Below, in pieces: positions 20,645 to 32,910 of a stretch of DNA of 64,000 bases. The DNA comes from Plantago major (Eukaryota; Streptophyta; Magnoliopsida; Lamiales; Plantaginaceae): NCBI GenBank assembly GCA_026545765.1, contig CM048841.1:87526636-87590635 (forward strand), read 5' to 3'. The notes beneath the pieces are model-generated. The model was not told where the DNA came from. It saw nothing but the letters and a program-made list of their open reading frames with translations, and made no database searches. Position numbers and translations under genes: made by a program. Position 1 is the first letter of the stretch, and the number at the start of each line of letters is the position of its first letter.

Positions 20645-23600
20645 ATGAACGAATCGGGTTACAGGTACCCGACCCATCTAGACCCAACCGCACAAGAATT
20701 CTTCCCAACAATAACAACACCAATCTACATCCCCTTCCACCACCACCCACCACCACCACCACCACCACCACCAATCTACGTCCCGCCGCCACCCGTCCAC
20801 CAGCTCTCCTCAGCCACACGTGCGCTCCTCCTGAGCATGGTCCAGCCGTCGGTGTCGGAGTCCACCGTCCGGCGTGACCTGGAGGTGTTCGGCGACGTGC
20901 GGGCAGTGCAGATGGAGAAGGCGGCAGGGGCTGGTGACCGTCCACTTTTACGATGTGAGAGATGCGGAAGCGGCTCTGGTGGCTGTGCAGCAGCAGCACA
21001 TGCACCAGCAGTACAGGATTGGACAGCAGTATAGCTCGTTCGGGTACGTTGTGCCGCCGCCTCCGCCGGAAGCGGGTGGCTTGGTTGGCGGGAGAGTGGT
21101 GTGGGCGCAGTTTGTTTCGCCGGTCACTGGTGGCTTGCCGGATGGGAATAATCAGGGGACTCTTGTTGTTTTTAACTTGGATTCCAGGGTTTCTTCTTCT
21201 TATCTTCACCAAATCTTCCAACAATTTGGTAACTTTTTCTATCTATTCACTTTTTGTTACTATTGTTTTTAGACAAACTTTTTTTTTCTTTTTTTTCCAT
21301 GCATTAAAATCTAGTTTTCAGATTATGCTTCCGATTTTAAATATTAGAATCTTCAATTTCTCACTGTTATACTAATCTAGCCGAGAAAAAGAGGGGGCTC
21401 TCGTTTTTCACCTCTGATACGGTTTTGAAAAATTATAATTCTCATTTCATCTCATTTTTATTGCTACTTTTCATTTTCTAGATACCCCATTATTTCATGG
21501 TTCAAAATCTTCTTAAAATAGAGCTAAAAACAACAAGATTTTCCTAAAGAAAAAAAAAATAAATCAAGAATTTAGACATTGGAAGCGAATTGGGTACTTG
21601 TGAGATAATAAGCAATGGGTAATTAGGGCAAGAGATTTTTGGGGGAGGAAAAGGACCATACAGAGGATCACATGACAAGTGTAATTTAGGGGTAGAGAGA
21701 TTTGGTGGGGATAAAGATTTGTTTCATGTGTAATCTTTTGTGGAAGGGTCCTTTTCTTGACTACATTTATGTCTCATGTACTAATATTTAATGTTGTTCT
21801 CTTTCTCAAAATAATTTTAAAATCTTTTGTTTTGATGGAAAACGCTTCGGTTCATTTTTGTGTTTGTTTGAAGGTCCCGTGAAGGAACTGAGAGAGACAT
21901 GAAAAGGTTCCAAAAGTTTGTGGAGTTTTTCGATGTGCGGAATGCGGCCGTGGCATTGGCGGAGATGAATGGGAAGGAGATTTATGGGAAGGCGATTGTT
22001 GTGGATTTTAGTAGGCCGGGCGGGCAGCAGGCGAAGAAGTTCCTGAAAGGGCAGTCGGGGAGTGTGAATGTGAGTAATTCTAGTAGTTCGCAATCGAGAA
22101 GCATGCAGTTTTCTCCACTGATGGAGCGAAACCTTTCTCCACGGGCACCGGTTCCTCATTCGCGACGGTTGAGTGGGGAGAGTAGGAGCTCGAGCAGCAC
22201 AGGATCGTCTGTTCATGGTTCGATGAGTAAGCTGTCAATTAGTGGGTACGAGGAGTGTTCGAGTGGTAGTAAAAAGAGTGGTGGGTATAGGAAGACGGGA
22301 GGCGGGAATTCGAAGTCGAGTGGTGGTGGAAGAGGGTGGAAGAGCGGCGGTGGAAATGGCAGTGGGGGTAGGAATGGGAATGAGTATGATCCTAGATTCT
22401 TGATAAATGAAGATGGGATAATGGAATCAAATAGTAGAGATTCTAGAACTACTGTAATGATCAAAAACATCCCAAACAAGTACAGGTATTGCTTTTCCTT
22501 CTTCATCTTGTTGTCTGTGTTTCTTTTGGTTACTGCATTATTTTTGCTTGCTTGTTTGTTTGGCCAAAATATTCTTATTCTGCTTGGTGGCTGTGTGTTG
22601 CTTTTCACTTCTGTCTGTAAAACCCACCCATTTTCAACTCCCCAATGTCTCTTGATTGACCCACTTTCTGCTCCCTTGTGATTCCTTATAAAATTCCACT
22701 TTTAATATTTTTTATACTATAGTAGTATCTTCTTCCTTACAAAATGTTCAATACAATTTCTTGTTGGTTCATTTATACGTGCCGAAAATACTTCTAATAT
22801 ACCATGTCTACTACAACTCGTGTTCGCATGGCGTTCTAGTATCATCTAATGTTGTATTTTGATAAAATGAGGTGAACCTTAAACGATGACTATGTGACAT
22901 ATTAGGTCAAGTGTTATTTCTCAATTGAATTCCGATACTTTGGAAAATTATTAGGGGGAATTTTTTTTTTGAATTCGAGTGAATAGGATAATTGTAAAAC
23001 TAATCAATTGTTTTTTATTGAAAATTTAGACCCCATAAATTAGATGATTGCATATTCTACATTCAAAATGAGAATAAAATTAAAAACCGGATGTTGTTGC
23101 TTTGATCATATTATTTATTGTTGGATTTGCTATTGATTAATGCTGAAATATCCTTTAATCTTGGAAATTTGACATTTTTAATTGTTGTGTATTTGTTTAT
23201 GAATTGTTTAGTCAGAAGCTGCTGCTAAACATGCTGGACAACCACTGCATCCATAGCAATGAGCAGATTGCCGAGGACGGAGATGATTCACCATTGTCTG
23301 CATACGATTTCGTCTACCTCCCTATTGATTTCGTGTATCTTTTCTCTCCCTTCCTGATCCTATTTCTTTTATTTGTAATTGTTATCACATGATGTTTTAT
23401 GAACCTTTTGTACCATTTAGCTGCACACAAAATGATACTACTTTTAGAGAATTGTACATGTCACATAAGATGAGATTATAGTCGGATTCTAATATCTAAA
23501 TTCAAGCATCTAGCAATAGTAATAGCTATTATGATTTGCCAGATGAAATTTCGCTCCGTATTGACCCTCTTTTTTCCACATTTATTCAATCAGCAACAAA

Positions 23601-24244
23601 TGCAATGTTGGATATGGGTTCGTGAACATGACTTCACCGGAGGCAACGCTGAGACTCTACAAGGCGTTTCACCATCAAAGCTGGGAAGTTTTCAACTCCA
23701 GAAAAATCTGTGAAGTCACCTATGCCAGGCTTCAGGTAACATAATTTCCAGATTAGTCATAGGAACCCTGACATTGCTTTAATTAGTAGTACACCGTTCT
23801 TTGTAAGTGGTACACCAATTTAATATGCTGAATACACATCTCCTCATGTTAAATTTCTTTTAAAACACCATCTCAAATGTGTGGTACACTATCATAACGG
23901 GTTCTTAATGATAATCGATTTACTTGGAGGTAATTATTCTATACTAATTGTGTTCATTCTATTATCAAGGGGTTGGATGCATTAAGGGAACACTTCAAGA
24001 ACTCCAAATTCCCAAACGACGCCGAGGAGTACATGCGGTGATCTTCTCTCCACCTCGTGATGGGCAGATCCTCACCGATCCTAGTCCAATTATCGGTCGC
24101 ACCCCCTCCGTAACATCTCTCTCACTATCACCACAATCTTCTCCCACCAGTTCCAAGGAGAATCAATCAGACTCACCGAGCGACCAAATCTACAGTAATG
24201 CCGCGGAGGAAGGGAGGTGGTGCAAGTGGATATGGTGGCTATGA
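20645..24244 (+). CDS. Terminal-ear1-like MEI2-type RNA-binding protein, with frame disruptions
   Basis: Homologue of the TE1/PLA2/TEL family, nuclear RNA-binding proteins that control leaf initiation and shoot meristem activity. Exons: 20645-21228, 21874-22485, 23212-23332, 23594-23735, 23970-24244. The N-terminus [20 protein letters not shown] with a His/Pro-rich run is TE1-like. RRM1 is in exon 1 ([14 protein letters not shown]). RRM2 spans exons 1-2 ([33 protein letters not shown]). A Ser/Gly-rich linker follows. The MEI2-specific C-terminal RRM spans exons 2-5 ([83 protein letters not shown]). The frame is broken in exon 1 near 20930, at the start of exon 2 near 21897, across the exon 3/4 junction and in exon 5 near 24038. 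A further shift near 24205 would give a Gly-rich C-terminus ending at about 24266. Either a pseudogene or consensus errors. Confidence 0.85.
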
Positions 24245-25010
24245 AAGAGAAGCTGTGAATGCATAGTAACAAGATTTGGATATGAGAAAGAGAAAAAGAA
24301 AAAAAGAAAAAAAGAAATGAAGAATTACTAGTACTGCTATGTGATAGAGTGAGTCTAGTACTGGGTCTACTTACTGCAACAATGACCAATGGGCTTTTGT
24401 TATCGGGCTTCGAGCCCCTGCTGCCAGCCAGCCAGCCGGCCCAATGAATGCCATGCACAGTGATGATGATACGATACAAGAACACCAGTCCACCACCCAA
24501 TCTCTCTCTAAGTCTAAAGGCATGTTTATTTACTTTCCTCCTTTTGTTTTTGACTAGTACTAGTAGTACTACTTTTAGCATATCAAAACAGTCAATGGTA
24601 AAAAAGTAAGTTCATGGTGGTATTGTAACTTGTGGATTTTATTGGCATAGCTACTGTTCTTAATTACAGTGAAATTAGCTAGTCGTTGGAACTTAATTAG
24701 TACGTATTGCTAGTAATTGTTTGTGTTTTCGAGGGTGAGTGATGTTTTTTGTTGGGGTTTGGTTAAAGGTAAAAAAATGAGATTGGAGTTAACAATGGGT
24801 TGGGTTTTAATTAATTAATTAATTACGTTGGAAACATTGAAAACATTTCTTGATAGACGTCATTAATAAAAGTTTTAGATATCAGTTAGCGAGGTCCCGT
24901 TGAATGCTTGTCTGTCTGTTCATAGTTCATGCACGCCCTCCCCAAGTGTTCAGAATATGAAATCTCATAGTTTTAGACGTCATTTTTGAACCGGCCATTT
25001 CATGTTCAGA

Positions 25011-25048
<38 letters not shown>

Positions 25049-27241
25049 TGGGTTTGTTTTTCAATTTCTCTAAATATTTCCCAACTTTTTCCACTTTAAA
25101 AAAAAAAAATTTGTGAAAAATTTTCGATGTTTTTTATTGTTGTAATTTGTATTCAATCGTGCGTGTTAATGTTATTGTGTTTGTTTAAACGAGTTATTTC
25201 GATTTTACGTTAATTTTGTAAGTTTTTTTTGAGTTAAGGGCATTTTTGGTAAGTACGCAAATATTTAATGTTGCGTTTAGCCAAAAAGGTGTTGCGTTTA
25301 GCATTAGTGCTTGTTTTCCACCTTACATGCTCCACAGCCCGTTTGACAGGGGTTAATATTAAGGCGTCTTGCTAGAATTGGATAGTCGTGCAGAATGTGT
25401 GTTTTGCAGTCGATGAAATGTAATACTAACCTCAAGAGTCGAAACATGGTTAGGGCTACGGGTTAGGTCTGGTTAATTACATCAACGTATATAGTTTTTA
25501 AAACTCTCCCAACGAATAATTGTATTCCAATTTAAACGTCTACCCCGGTCAAATTTATGTGACTTCAATTTATTTTCGAGAATTCATCTGCTTGGGGAGA
25601 ATGCGTTTGATTTATTAAGCCGACTGTTAGAACATGAACTGTTAAGGTTGTTGAGTAAAATACCCACATAATGAATGGTACATTGGTAGTTTTGTACTGT
25701 TACATTTGATATGAGGGTTCACTTTAAATACATAGGGGTACGATTCTAACATTTTCTAGGGTATCAGTCTAAATTAAATGGACTTTAATTTATCTTGTTT
25801 GGTTGACCAAGGACATGCATATTTTAATTTATGGTAGACTGTATTGACTGTTCAATAAAATCACCAAAATTTGATTAAAAAAATTTAATTTAATCTGATT
25901 TTTTTGATTGTAATTCTTGCTTGTCAAACATACACAGTATTTAGCTATCTACTTCCTCATACATTCCGTAAAATTTTATACAATTTTCATTTTAATTGTT
26001 TCACATTACGAAAAATGAAAATTGTATCATCTATCTGAATAATTAAATTTTACATTCTGTTAATTTTCATGCTTTATCAATTATTTATTTTTCAAGAACT
26101 AAATAGGAGACCATGTAAAATTATCCGTGACGTCGAGGAGTATGATATTATCCTTGGTATCTTTGGGTGTGATCACTCATTTAAGTGGCCATGAACATAT
26201 ATAATAAGATTCTTGAAGCCATTAAGGGCATGAGTGAATGTATATGTATGACTGAAAATTAGGTTATTTCCGTACACAGAAGGCCATGTGATGAAGATGT
26301 ACCAATGAAGCAAATAGTTGCAGATGCAAATTGAGTGGAAAATCCATAAATGTGAAAGAGAGAAAGTGACAGGCCTGAGCAGTTTAAATCCATAGATTAT
26401 ATTTGTTTTGTTTAGTTGTATGTATGTATGGATAATTGGATATGGTTCTGAAAAGGAAATTTGTTTGCATGTGTGGGTTGGTCAAAGGAGCGTCAAACCA
26501 AGTATCACAAATCGCATGATCGATCCAGAGAAGATAAAAGGCAGCAATATATTGTTAGATGTCAAGGATGGAGCTTATGAAGAATTTGAACAAATATTAG
26601 TCTGCTTTTCTAATTCAATTATGTACTTTGCCAAATGTTTGATGCTCAAATTCTAGAATTAAAACATTGAGTTATTGAACTTTCGAAACTTTTGATCGAG
26701 TTATATTAGAAACTTTATTAAATTTTAAGCTAGCGTAAAATAAATTTGAAACTTTATTAATTTTGACTCAAGCGAACTAAAATTGACTTACATTAATTTT
26801 CAATGAGCTAAATTCAATCTTTCAAGTTTCAATAATAAAAAAAAAGTTGACGAGCCGAGCTCGAATAAAAAATTTACTTTCGAGCTAGAGTTCAAGTTAT
26901 GCAGATCGCTTAGGCCAAAATTCTCTTTAACGAACCGAGCTTTATAGCCCTAATAATAACTAATTCTATGGATGATTCAGCAATATTCCAGTCCGAGACA
27001 AGGTAACCAATTGAGGGCAAATCACTCGATCATATTCATATCATATGAACCCTCAATACAATCCCAAACGCAACTCACAAATATTCTAGCTGTTACATAC
27101 TCTAAACTGAAAACTGGCAAAAATTGCACTAGGAATTGATCGAACAGTAGATATTAAAAATTTCCAGAAATACTATATTATAATTAAATCTACTACTAGT
27201 AGTTGATTGAAAAAATAAATCTAGTCACTTAAGAAAGAACA
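24245..27241. other. Gene-free region with microsatellite
   Basis: This contains the 3' UTR of the preceding gene, then AT-rich DNA. A (TA)n tract lies at about 25011-25049. I recognise no gene. A short plus-strand frame at 26408-26656 holds one kinase-like word (SNILLD) but nothing else of a kinase domain. Confidence 0.5.
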
Positions 27242-28420
27242 CTAGGTAAGTATAGTAGTACCTACACAGTGAGTCAGGGGTTGAATAAAAGAAAATGACT
27301 CTACAATCCATGTATATGGTTTTGGCAGTGCCACATGATTCCTCTGTTTGAAAGAATAGCACTCCAAACCACCTCTACAATCGCCAAGCCCGTGGTAGTA
27401 CACGCCTCTGTGTAAGATCAAGCAATCGTCGTCGTCATTCACAAATGGGGCATGACATATAATCTTGTCATTACACATGAAGAATACTGTATTTTTCAAA
27501 TCCTTTACTAAAATCCATCTCTTATGCGACCTGTCCAATCTAAATATAACCCAATCCTCTTTAATGAAGTTCATATTTCATTTAGTACTAACCTTGCAAA
27601 CCATTATAAGACTCCCTTCCATATCTGTCAACCAAGTCGCCTTGTTTCGACCTTCATCTTCCCAAGTAAAGTCGCATTTTAATTTCTCATCATACATGGG
27701 TACATTGTCCGAGAGGGATTCCCATGTGTTATCTGCCAAGCTATAGCACTTTAGAGAGCGTTGAGTTACTAATCTTTGATAGAAAAGACAATACAATTTT
27801 CCATCCATACGTTGCATTCTACAATCACATTTTAAATTAGTAGTGACAACAAGTTGCGTGGTCCATTCTTTGTCTCCTGACGACAGGCGATATCTATAGA
27901 TATAAAGTTGAGGCGGGATGGAAATTGTATCATAACAATGCCAGACGACCACAACCTCACTATCGAAACACGAATTAGTTGCGGAAATGTCCGTAAACAC
28001 AACAAATGTGTTAGATTCAAAATGGTGTCCAGGATTTAACAGCGGAGACAACACGATGAGCTTATTAGAGAAATAATACTGCAAAAAAAGTGATAGGTGG
28101 TTTGTTTTATAACCTACAAGGCTCCATTCATCTTTTGAATCATAGACGCGTGATCAACACGTATCATAATCGATCTCCCATCTTTTTCGTTTTGTTTTGG
28201 TAATTATATATGGGATCTGCATCACGATGAATGGTGTTCTTATTTCGACGTGATTTTCGAGAATAAGGATCGACCAAGTAAGAGTTGAGGGTATGCGGGG
28301 CGCCTGAGGGCAGGACTAGATTGCAAGTTTGAAGTAACCATGGAGCGTCCGAACATGGTTTGATGCGATCCTGGGACAGTGATCGCCAATTCTTGCAAAC
28401 CGCACGGAAGGAATATTGAT
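27242..28420 (-). pseudogene. F-box/DUF295-type gene, decayed
   Basis: Read on the minus strand, the piece starting near 28420 gives VCKNWRSLSQDR and APWLLQTCNLVLPSGA, the end of an F-box domain with the usual following W/L-rich segment. After stops near 28175 the frame resumes with LYDSKDEWSLVGYK and runs to 27578: YYFSNKLIVLSPLLN, VVVWHCYD, CRMQRMDGKLYCL, WLTDMEGSLIMVCKVSTK. One in-frame TGA (27578-27580) then separates it from the DUF295 C-terminal part FIKEDWVIFRLDR, GVYYHGLGDCRGGLECYSF. In plants such proteins are probable SCF ubiquitin-ligase adaptors. At least two stop sites make this a likely pseudogene; a single-stop read-through or an error at 27578 is possible. Confidence 0.75.
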
Positions 28421-29334
28421 CAGTCAGATGCAGCTTGTTCAGAATAAATGTACAAATCTATGACACCCTTCTAAATTCTAATATGGTCTCAATCCACATT
28501 TAAATTCATAATATTTGAAATATTACGTTGAATAGAATTATGGAATTGTATAGTATTTACATGATTCACCCCTCATTATTAAGAGATTTTATGCATTCTT
28601 GAAACGTCTCGAAACTTTTCCGAAATGTCTCACGAGTCGAGACGTCTCACTAAATTTAGACTCCGAGACGGACTTTGAAACCGAGATTTTAATCCATGAT
28701 TTTCATTTCAATTTTATATCTCATTTTCTTACACATCCGACTAAAAACATTCAAATTCTAATAAACCTACCACAAAAACAAAAAAAAAAAATAATGAACA
28801 AACCCCAAATTTCGCCCTTTCCATTAACCATAACCCTTATTATTCCAGTGGAAACTCTACACACTACAATAGATTTGATCTAATTCAACTTTTAAAAGAG
28901 TCGTATCATGCATGTAAATAAGAGTCGTATTTAAAAATTACAATTCTTAATAAGAGATGCAAATTGCAAGGGGGTCGCAAAAGAGGTGTACCGTAATTTC
29001 GGTTGGAATACAAATTAAGAGTCGTAATTTTAAAATTACAACTAAAAATTAGAAGTTTTTTTTTTTTTTTTTTTAACCCTCTTTGATTTAGTTTTAAGGC
29101 TTTTCTTAATTCATTTTTTATCACTCTTATAAAGTAATCCTTCAATAAGTCCGTAGAGAAGAGCGTCCGAGCCTATCCTTTGTTTGGAATAATTGTTCGG
29201 TATAATCTGAAGCATAAATAAACAAATAATCTAATTCGTTCAGCCACTCGCGGTTGGAAGAGAGAACCTTTACTTTGGGACTTCTTAGACCATTCACTAT
29301 GGTAATTGAAATTTAATTTAATTTGGGAAAATTA
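28421..29334. other. Intergenic DNA, nothing recognised
   Basis: AT-rich sequence with a T-run near 29057-29074 and clustered GAGACGTCTC-like words near 28605-28680. No gene seen. Confidence 0.4.
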
Positions 29335-29480
29335 CAAAAACCACCCCTTAAATTTGACCCCTTTGCACATTCATCCCTAGATTGCGACTATTACATATTC
29401 GTCCAAAATTAATAAAGGCAATTTGAATTACATTTACGAAAAGTCAAACCAGCCGATGACATGGCCTGCCAAAATGCTGA
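29335..29480 (+). repeat. Left terminal repeat of the MULE (inferred)
   Basis: GGGAAAATTACAAAAACCAC starts a pyrimidine-rich stretch with CCC blocks, of the kind found at the ends of plant MULEs. The partner end lies outside the readable part, so the assignment rests on style and on position outside the element's genes. Confidence 0.45.
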
Positions 29481-29819
29481 TGTGGAGTCCAAACTTTGAA
29501 GTAATAACGAAAATGCCATCTACTTTTTCCATTTTTTCTTTTCTTTATTTTTTCTTTTGATTTTTCTGTTCTTTTCTCTTTTCTTTATTCCCTCTTTATT
29601 ATTGGCGGTACTGGTAGTTGGACTTGTATGTAATTAAGAGTACATATTACATGGATCCTTATGTAATTGATTTGAATCAATTTAGGTTGGGTAGACGGTA
29701 TAGTCACGTGTGGGTGGTACTGTAATTACCATTGCATAGTATAGGGATTAATCTGTAATTGATTTGAATAAAATTTAAAAAACTAGCCGTTATGTATACG
29801 TTAGTTGATGGATTTTTTG

Positions 29820-29827
29820 CTATAAAA
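29820..29827 (+). promoter_or_regulatory. TATA box of the GRF zinc-finger gene
   Basis: CTATAAAA lies about 70 bp before the ATG at 29896, a usual distance for a plant TATA box plus a short leader. Confidence 0.55.
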
Positions 29828-29895
29828 CCCTCATTTTAGCTTTTTTTGAATCATTTCTTGCACACTTCTTGCACAGTTCTTCCTACTACTTAACA

Positions 29896-30261
29896 ATGGC
29901 TTCAAGTGGTTCATTCTCGAGTGCCAAAGTGGCTGATGGACACAATGCAGGATTTTGTAGGCAGTTTGATTGTGTAAGAAGGACGATCATAACACGTTCG
30001 ACTTCGAAAGCCAATCCGGGAAGGTTGTATCAGCGGTGCTCTATACATGGTTGGTCTAGTTGGTGCACACCAAATGAGGAGCAGTCATACGTTGTGGATC
30101 ACATGTTGGAGGAAGAGAGGGAAGACCATGCCGACCCAAATGGAAGGAATGATCTAGCAAGAATTGAAGATCACTACATGCGGCTTAGACAACTCATTTC
30201 TCTTAACCTAGTGTTGTTGACAATGTACCTGTTTTGCTTGATTATGAAATGTATCTTCTAG
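29896..30261 (+). CDS. GRF-type zinc-finger small protein carried by the MULE
   Basis: A 121-residue intact protein. Residues about 18-56 form a GRF zinc finger: FCRQFDC near the N-terminus, a TSKANPGRLYQRCS core (family: T...N.GR.FY.C) and WSSWC at the end. A short acidic/charged linker follows (EEEREDHADPNGRND), then a hydrophobic C-terminal segment (LISLNLVLLTMYLFCLI) that could be one membrane helix. GRF fingers bind single-stranded nucleic acid in better-known proteins such as APE2 and TOP3A. Small GRF-plus-transmembrane proteins are common in plant genomes near transposons. I chose the ATG at 29896 because it follows a TATA box and precedes the domain. The frame is undisturbed, unlike the surrounding transposase. 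Function in the element is unknown. Confidence 0.75.
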   Translation: MASSGSFSSAKVADGHNAGFCRQFDCVRRTIITRSTSKANPGRLYQRCSIHGWSSWCTPNEEQSYVVDHMLEEEREDHADPNGRNDLARIEDHYMRLRQLISLNLVLLTMYLFCLIMKCIF

Positions 30262-30690
30262 TATATGTTGGCGGCATCTAGTCTATTAGTTTAGTACCTA
30301 TTAGGGCACCTTACCTATTATGTATGCATGCAAACATTTTCCAGTAATGAACAAATTTTGCATGAAATGATCAAGGTATCACAGCCTACAAATCCATTAC
30401 TGTCATCATCCATTACACAAGAAATTAAATGAAAATCCATCAAAGTAGCATAATCCATTACAAAAATAACAAAAGGATCAACAAGATCACCCCTTGAATC
30501 CATCCACCATCAAAGTAGCATAATCCATTACAAAAGAAACAAAAGGATCAACAAGATCACCCTTGATCCATCAAACTGAATCCATGAAAGCAACAAACAA
30601 CAAATAGCAAAACAATAAGTCCATCAAATGCAACATCAAATAACTATCAAGTGCATTATCAAGCAAAAAAAGAAGGGTAATACTGCCATT
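30262..30690. repeat. MULE internal spacer with 70-bp tandem duplication
   Basis: Between the two convergent MULE genes. The unit beginning CATCAAAGTAGCATAATCCA then TTACAAAA occurs at 30438 and again at 30508, 70 bp apart, nearly identical, and both include ACAAAAGGATCAACAAGATC then ACCC. No coding signal. Confidence 0.75.
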
Positions 30691-31875
30691 GACCTTCACA
30701 ACTCTTCATAATCTGGAGGACTCATGTACTGACTTGAAGGCCTTTCACTTGCACTTGCAGTTCTCTTTCTCTTACTAGTTGTTCTTGAGGCGTTTGCGCC
30801 CTATATATATGATAACATACAGATTAATATACAAACATAATGAATCACATAAACAAGATTAAATGAGATTAAGATCAACCTGATCATTAGCATTAGTTCT
30901 TGGTCCACTAGAGCTAGGGCCAGTTCCACTACCAGTAGCACCACCAGTTGTTGCTCTATTGCCACCCTGTTTCATACAAATACACACTTAAGAAAACTAC
31001 CATAAATACATAATCAATGAGAACAAGATTGCTTGCTTACCTGTGTACATTTTTCTTTTGGTATGGCCAGTTTGTCCACAAAGACTGCATTTGAATGTTG
31101 ATCTCTTTTGAGCTGTAGAAGTCCTTCCTCTCTCTAAAGGATGCCTGATCCTATGGACTGCTGGTCTTCCTGCCTTCCTCTTAACATTAGGAGGATGACA
31201 TTGTTCATCTGTAAGATCTTCAGGCCAAAAGTGTGTGGAAGGAATGGCTGCAACTCTATATCATAGGCAAGAATATAGGCAACTTTTGTATGATTGAATG
31301 ACAAATAAACCACAAGATCCTCCCTTCTATTAATTATTGCCAACTAAGCATGCCTATAGGGTATACTTGAGATATCCCATCTTCTACAGTCACAAGTTCT
31401 TGTCTGTAGGTTGACAATGAACTTGAAACTCAAGTCTTCAACCTCAAATGTTTTCCCCACTTCAGTTACAATTCTACACTTCCTTGAACCTTCACTGATT
31501 TCATTCATCTTGTACAAGGTTTTTGGCAAAACAACAACTGAGCAATTGAGTCCATGCTTCTTTCTAATCACCACCCTCTTCATGACTTGTTGTCTCAGCC
31601 CTTCCAATATGATGTAGATAGAATAAGCTCTCAATGGATCAACCCATGAGTTGAAGCACTCACTCATGTTATTTGTAACATGATCTATCTTGACATCTGT
31701 GTTATAAGAATGCATAGCCTAATGTGTAAGTGGTATTGACATTAGCCACTCATATGCTTCAGGCTTAGCCAGTTTCATTCTCTCCATTGCTTTGTTGAAA
31801 CTGTATCTTGTATAGGCTGTGCTAGCCTGCCATAAAAATCTCCTTAACTCTTTTGCAGTCCATTTGGCCTTGAAG

Positions 31876-32106
31876 TTACCCATTTTGACTTTTTTCGGTC
31901 AACCGTTTTCAACTTTGACTACGAATAAATCTTGAACGGTAAATGCAAAATGTCTGATTATATTATATTATGATACTTTAAGGACTAAAGTTTCATTATA
32001 TAATTTAATTGAACATTTTACATTTGTGGTTTAAAATTAATTTGTAGTCAAAGTTGGACTATTATTTGGAAAAAAATCAAAGTAACATAGGGCAGACGGA
32101 GGAAGT
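31876..32106. mobile_element. Stowaway-type MITE inside the MULE transposase
   Basis: The right end is GGGCAGACGGAGGAAG before TA (32107-32108). Just inside it AAAAAAATCAAAGTAACAT is the inverted counterpart of GTTACCCATTTTGACTTTTTT at the left, and CAACTTTGACTACGAATAAA pairs with TTTGTAGTCAAAGTTGG. The outermost about 18 bp of the left end seem lost. It separates the CAKDI segment of the transposase from its next block (NFKAKWTAKELRRFLW). Confidence 0.7.
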
Positions 32107-32187
32107 ATGTCCTTGGCACATTTTCTGTTGATAACATTAAGGCATAATTCTTCAATTGCAGGTACAAGGCCCTACAAAACGCACAAG

Positions 32188-32910
32188 TGATGAGCTCAAA
32201 TTATACTCTAAAAAGCAATTAGAGAATAAGCTGTAGTTGTAGACTAAAGCCTAACTCGTGATCGATCTCTAGGGAATTAATCAGGCTATGTAGCAGTGAG
32301 AGTAAACAGATACTTGCGAGTAACAATCTGATTGATGGTTTAGTTGTACTTCTAACTAGTTTAATTAAAGCTAAGAATACGATTAACAATGAGAGAAAGA
32401 TGAATCGATGGCGGATCGAATTATGCTAATTGAACTAGGGATAGCACTCATATTTGTCACGGTGGTTGTACAAAAAATCAATCAATTCGATTCAACCAAT
32501 TCTTCTTAGAAGATATTATACTGGAGAAATCGTGAGTCGTCAATTCACGATCCTTAAACATGAACAATTTAGAGAATTTAATACAGACTTATCGAATTGA
32601 AGGTTTTCACGAAGATTTAATACGAGGCTAACCTATATGAGAGCTTTGATAAACCCTAGAACGAATATGCATAATCTTCACATACTACTGTATTCAAATG
32701 TGTTTAGCTACTCATACTTGATAATTGCATGCAAAGATTCATGAAAATAATCATGTGAAACATAGATGATAAACTCGCATGCAATAACATACAATTCAAT
32801 CGATGAGAATAAAGAACGAATTGTAAAGAAGAAAGCAATAGAGAAATCAATACCAATAATCCTGATGAATAAAATCAATGAATAACCAAGCTCCAGAGAT
32901 GTCTCAATGT
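32188..32910. mobile_element. Truncated LTR of the Athila-like family
   Basis: It starts TGATGAGCTCAAATTATACT at 32188 and matches the first about 720 bp of the LTRs at 33432 and 40508. Shared text includes GCAGTGAGAGTAAACAGATA, TTGCGAGTAACAAT and CCTGATGAATAAAATCAATG. It ends at GATGTCTCAATG, about half-way through the full LTR. It replaces part of the MULE transposase between KES and GLVPAI, so the insertion was accompanied by loss of some MULE sequence. It is more diverged from the two full LTRs than they are from each other. Confidence 0.8.

Noticed and set aside
20541-21224. Long minus-strand frame of 227 codons opposite exon 1 of the terminal-ear1-like gene
   Set aside because: It is a mirror of GC-rich coding sequence and simple repeats, rich in Arg and Val runs, with no recognisable domain.
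24090-24581. Minus-strand frame of 163 codons across the 3' end of the terminal-ear1-like gene
   Set aside because: It is antisense to the conserved C-terminal exon and its 3' UTR and shows no known motif.
26408-26656. Possible receptor-kinase fragment (word GSNILLD)
   Set aside because: Only a single short kinase-like word is present, without the catalytic HRD or DFG segments around it.
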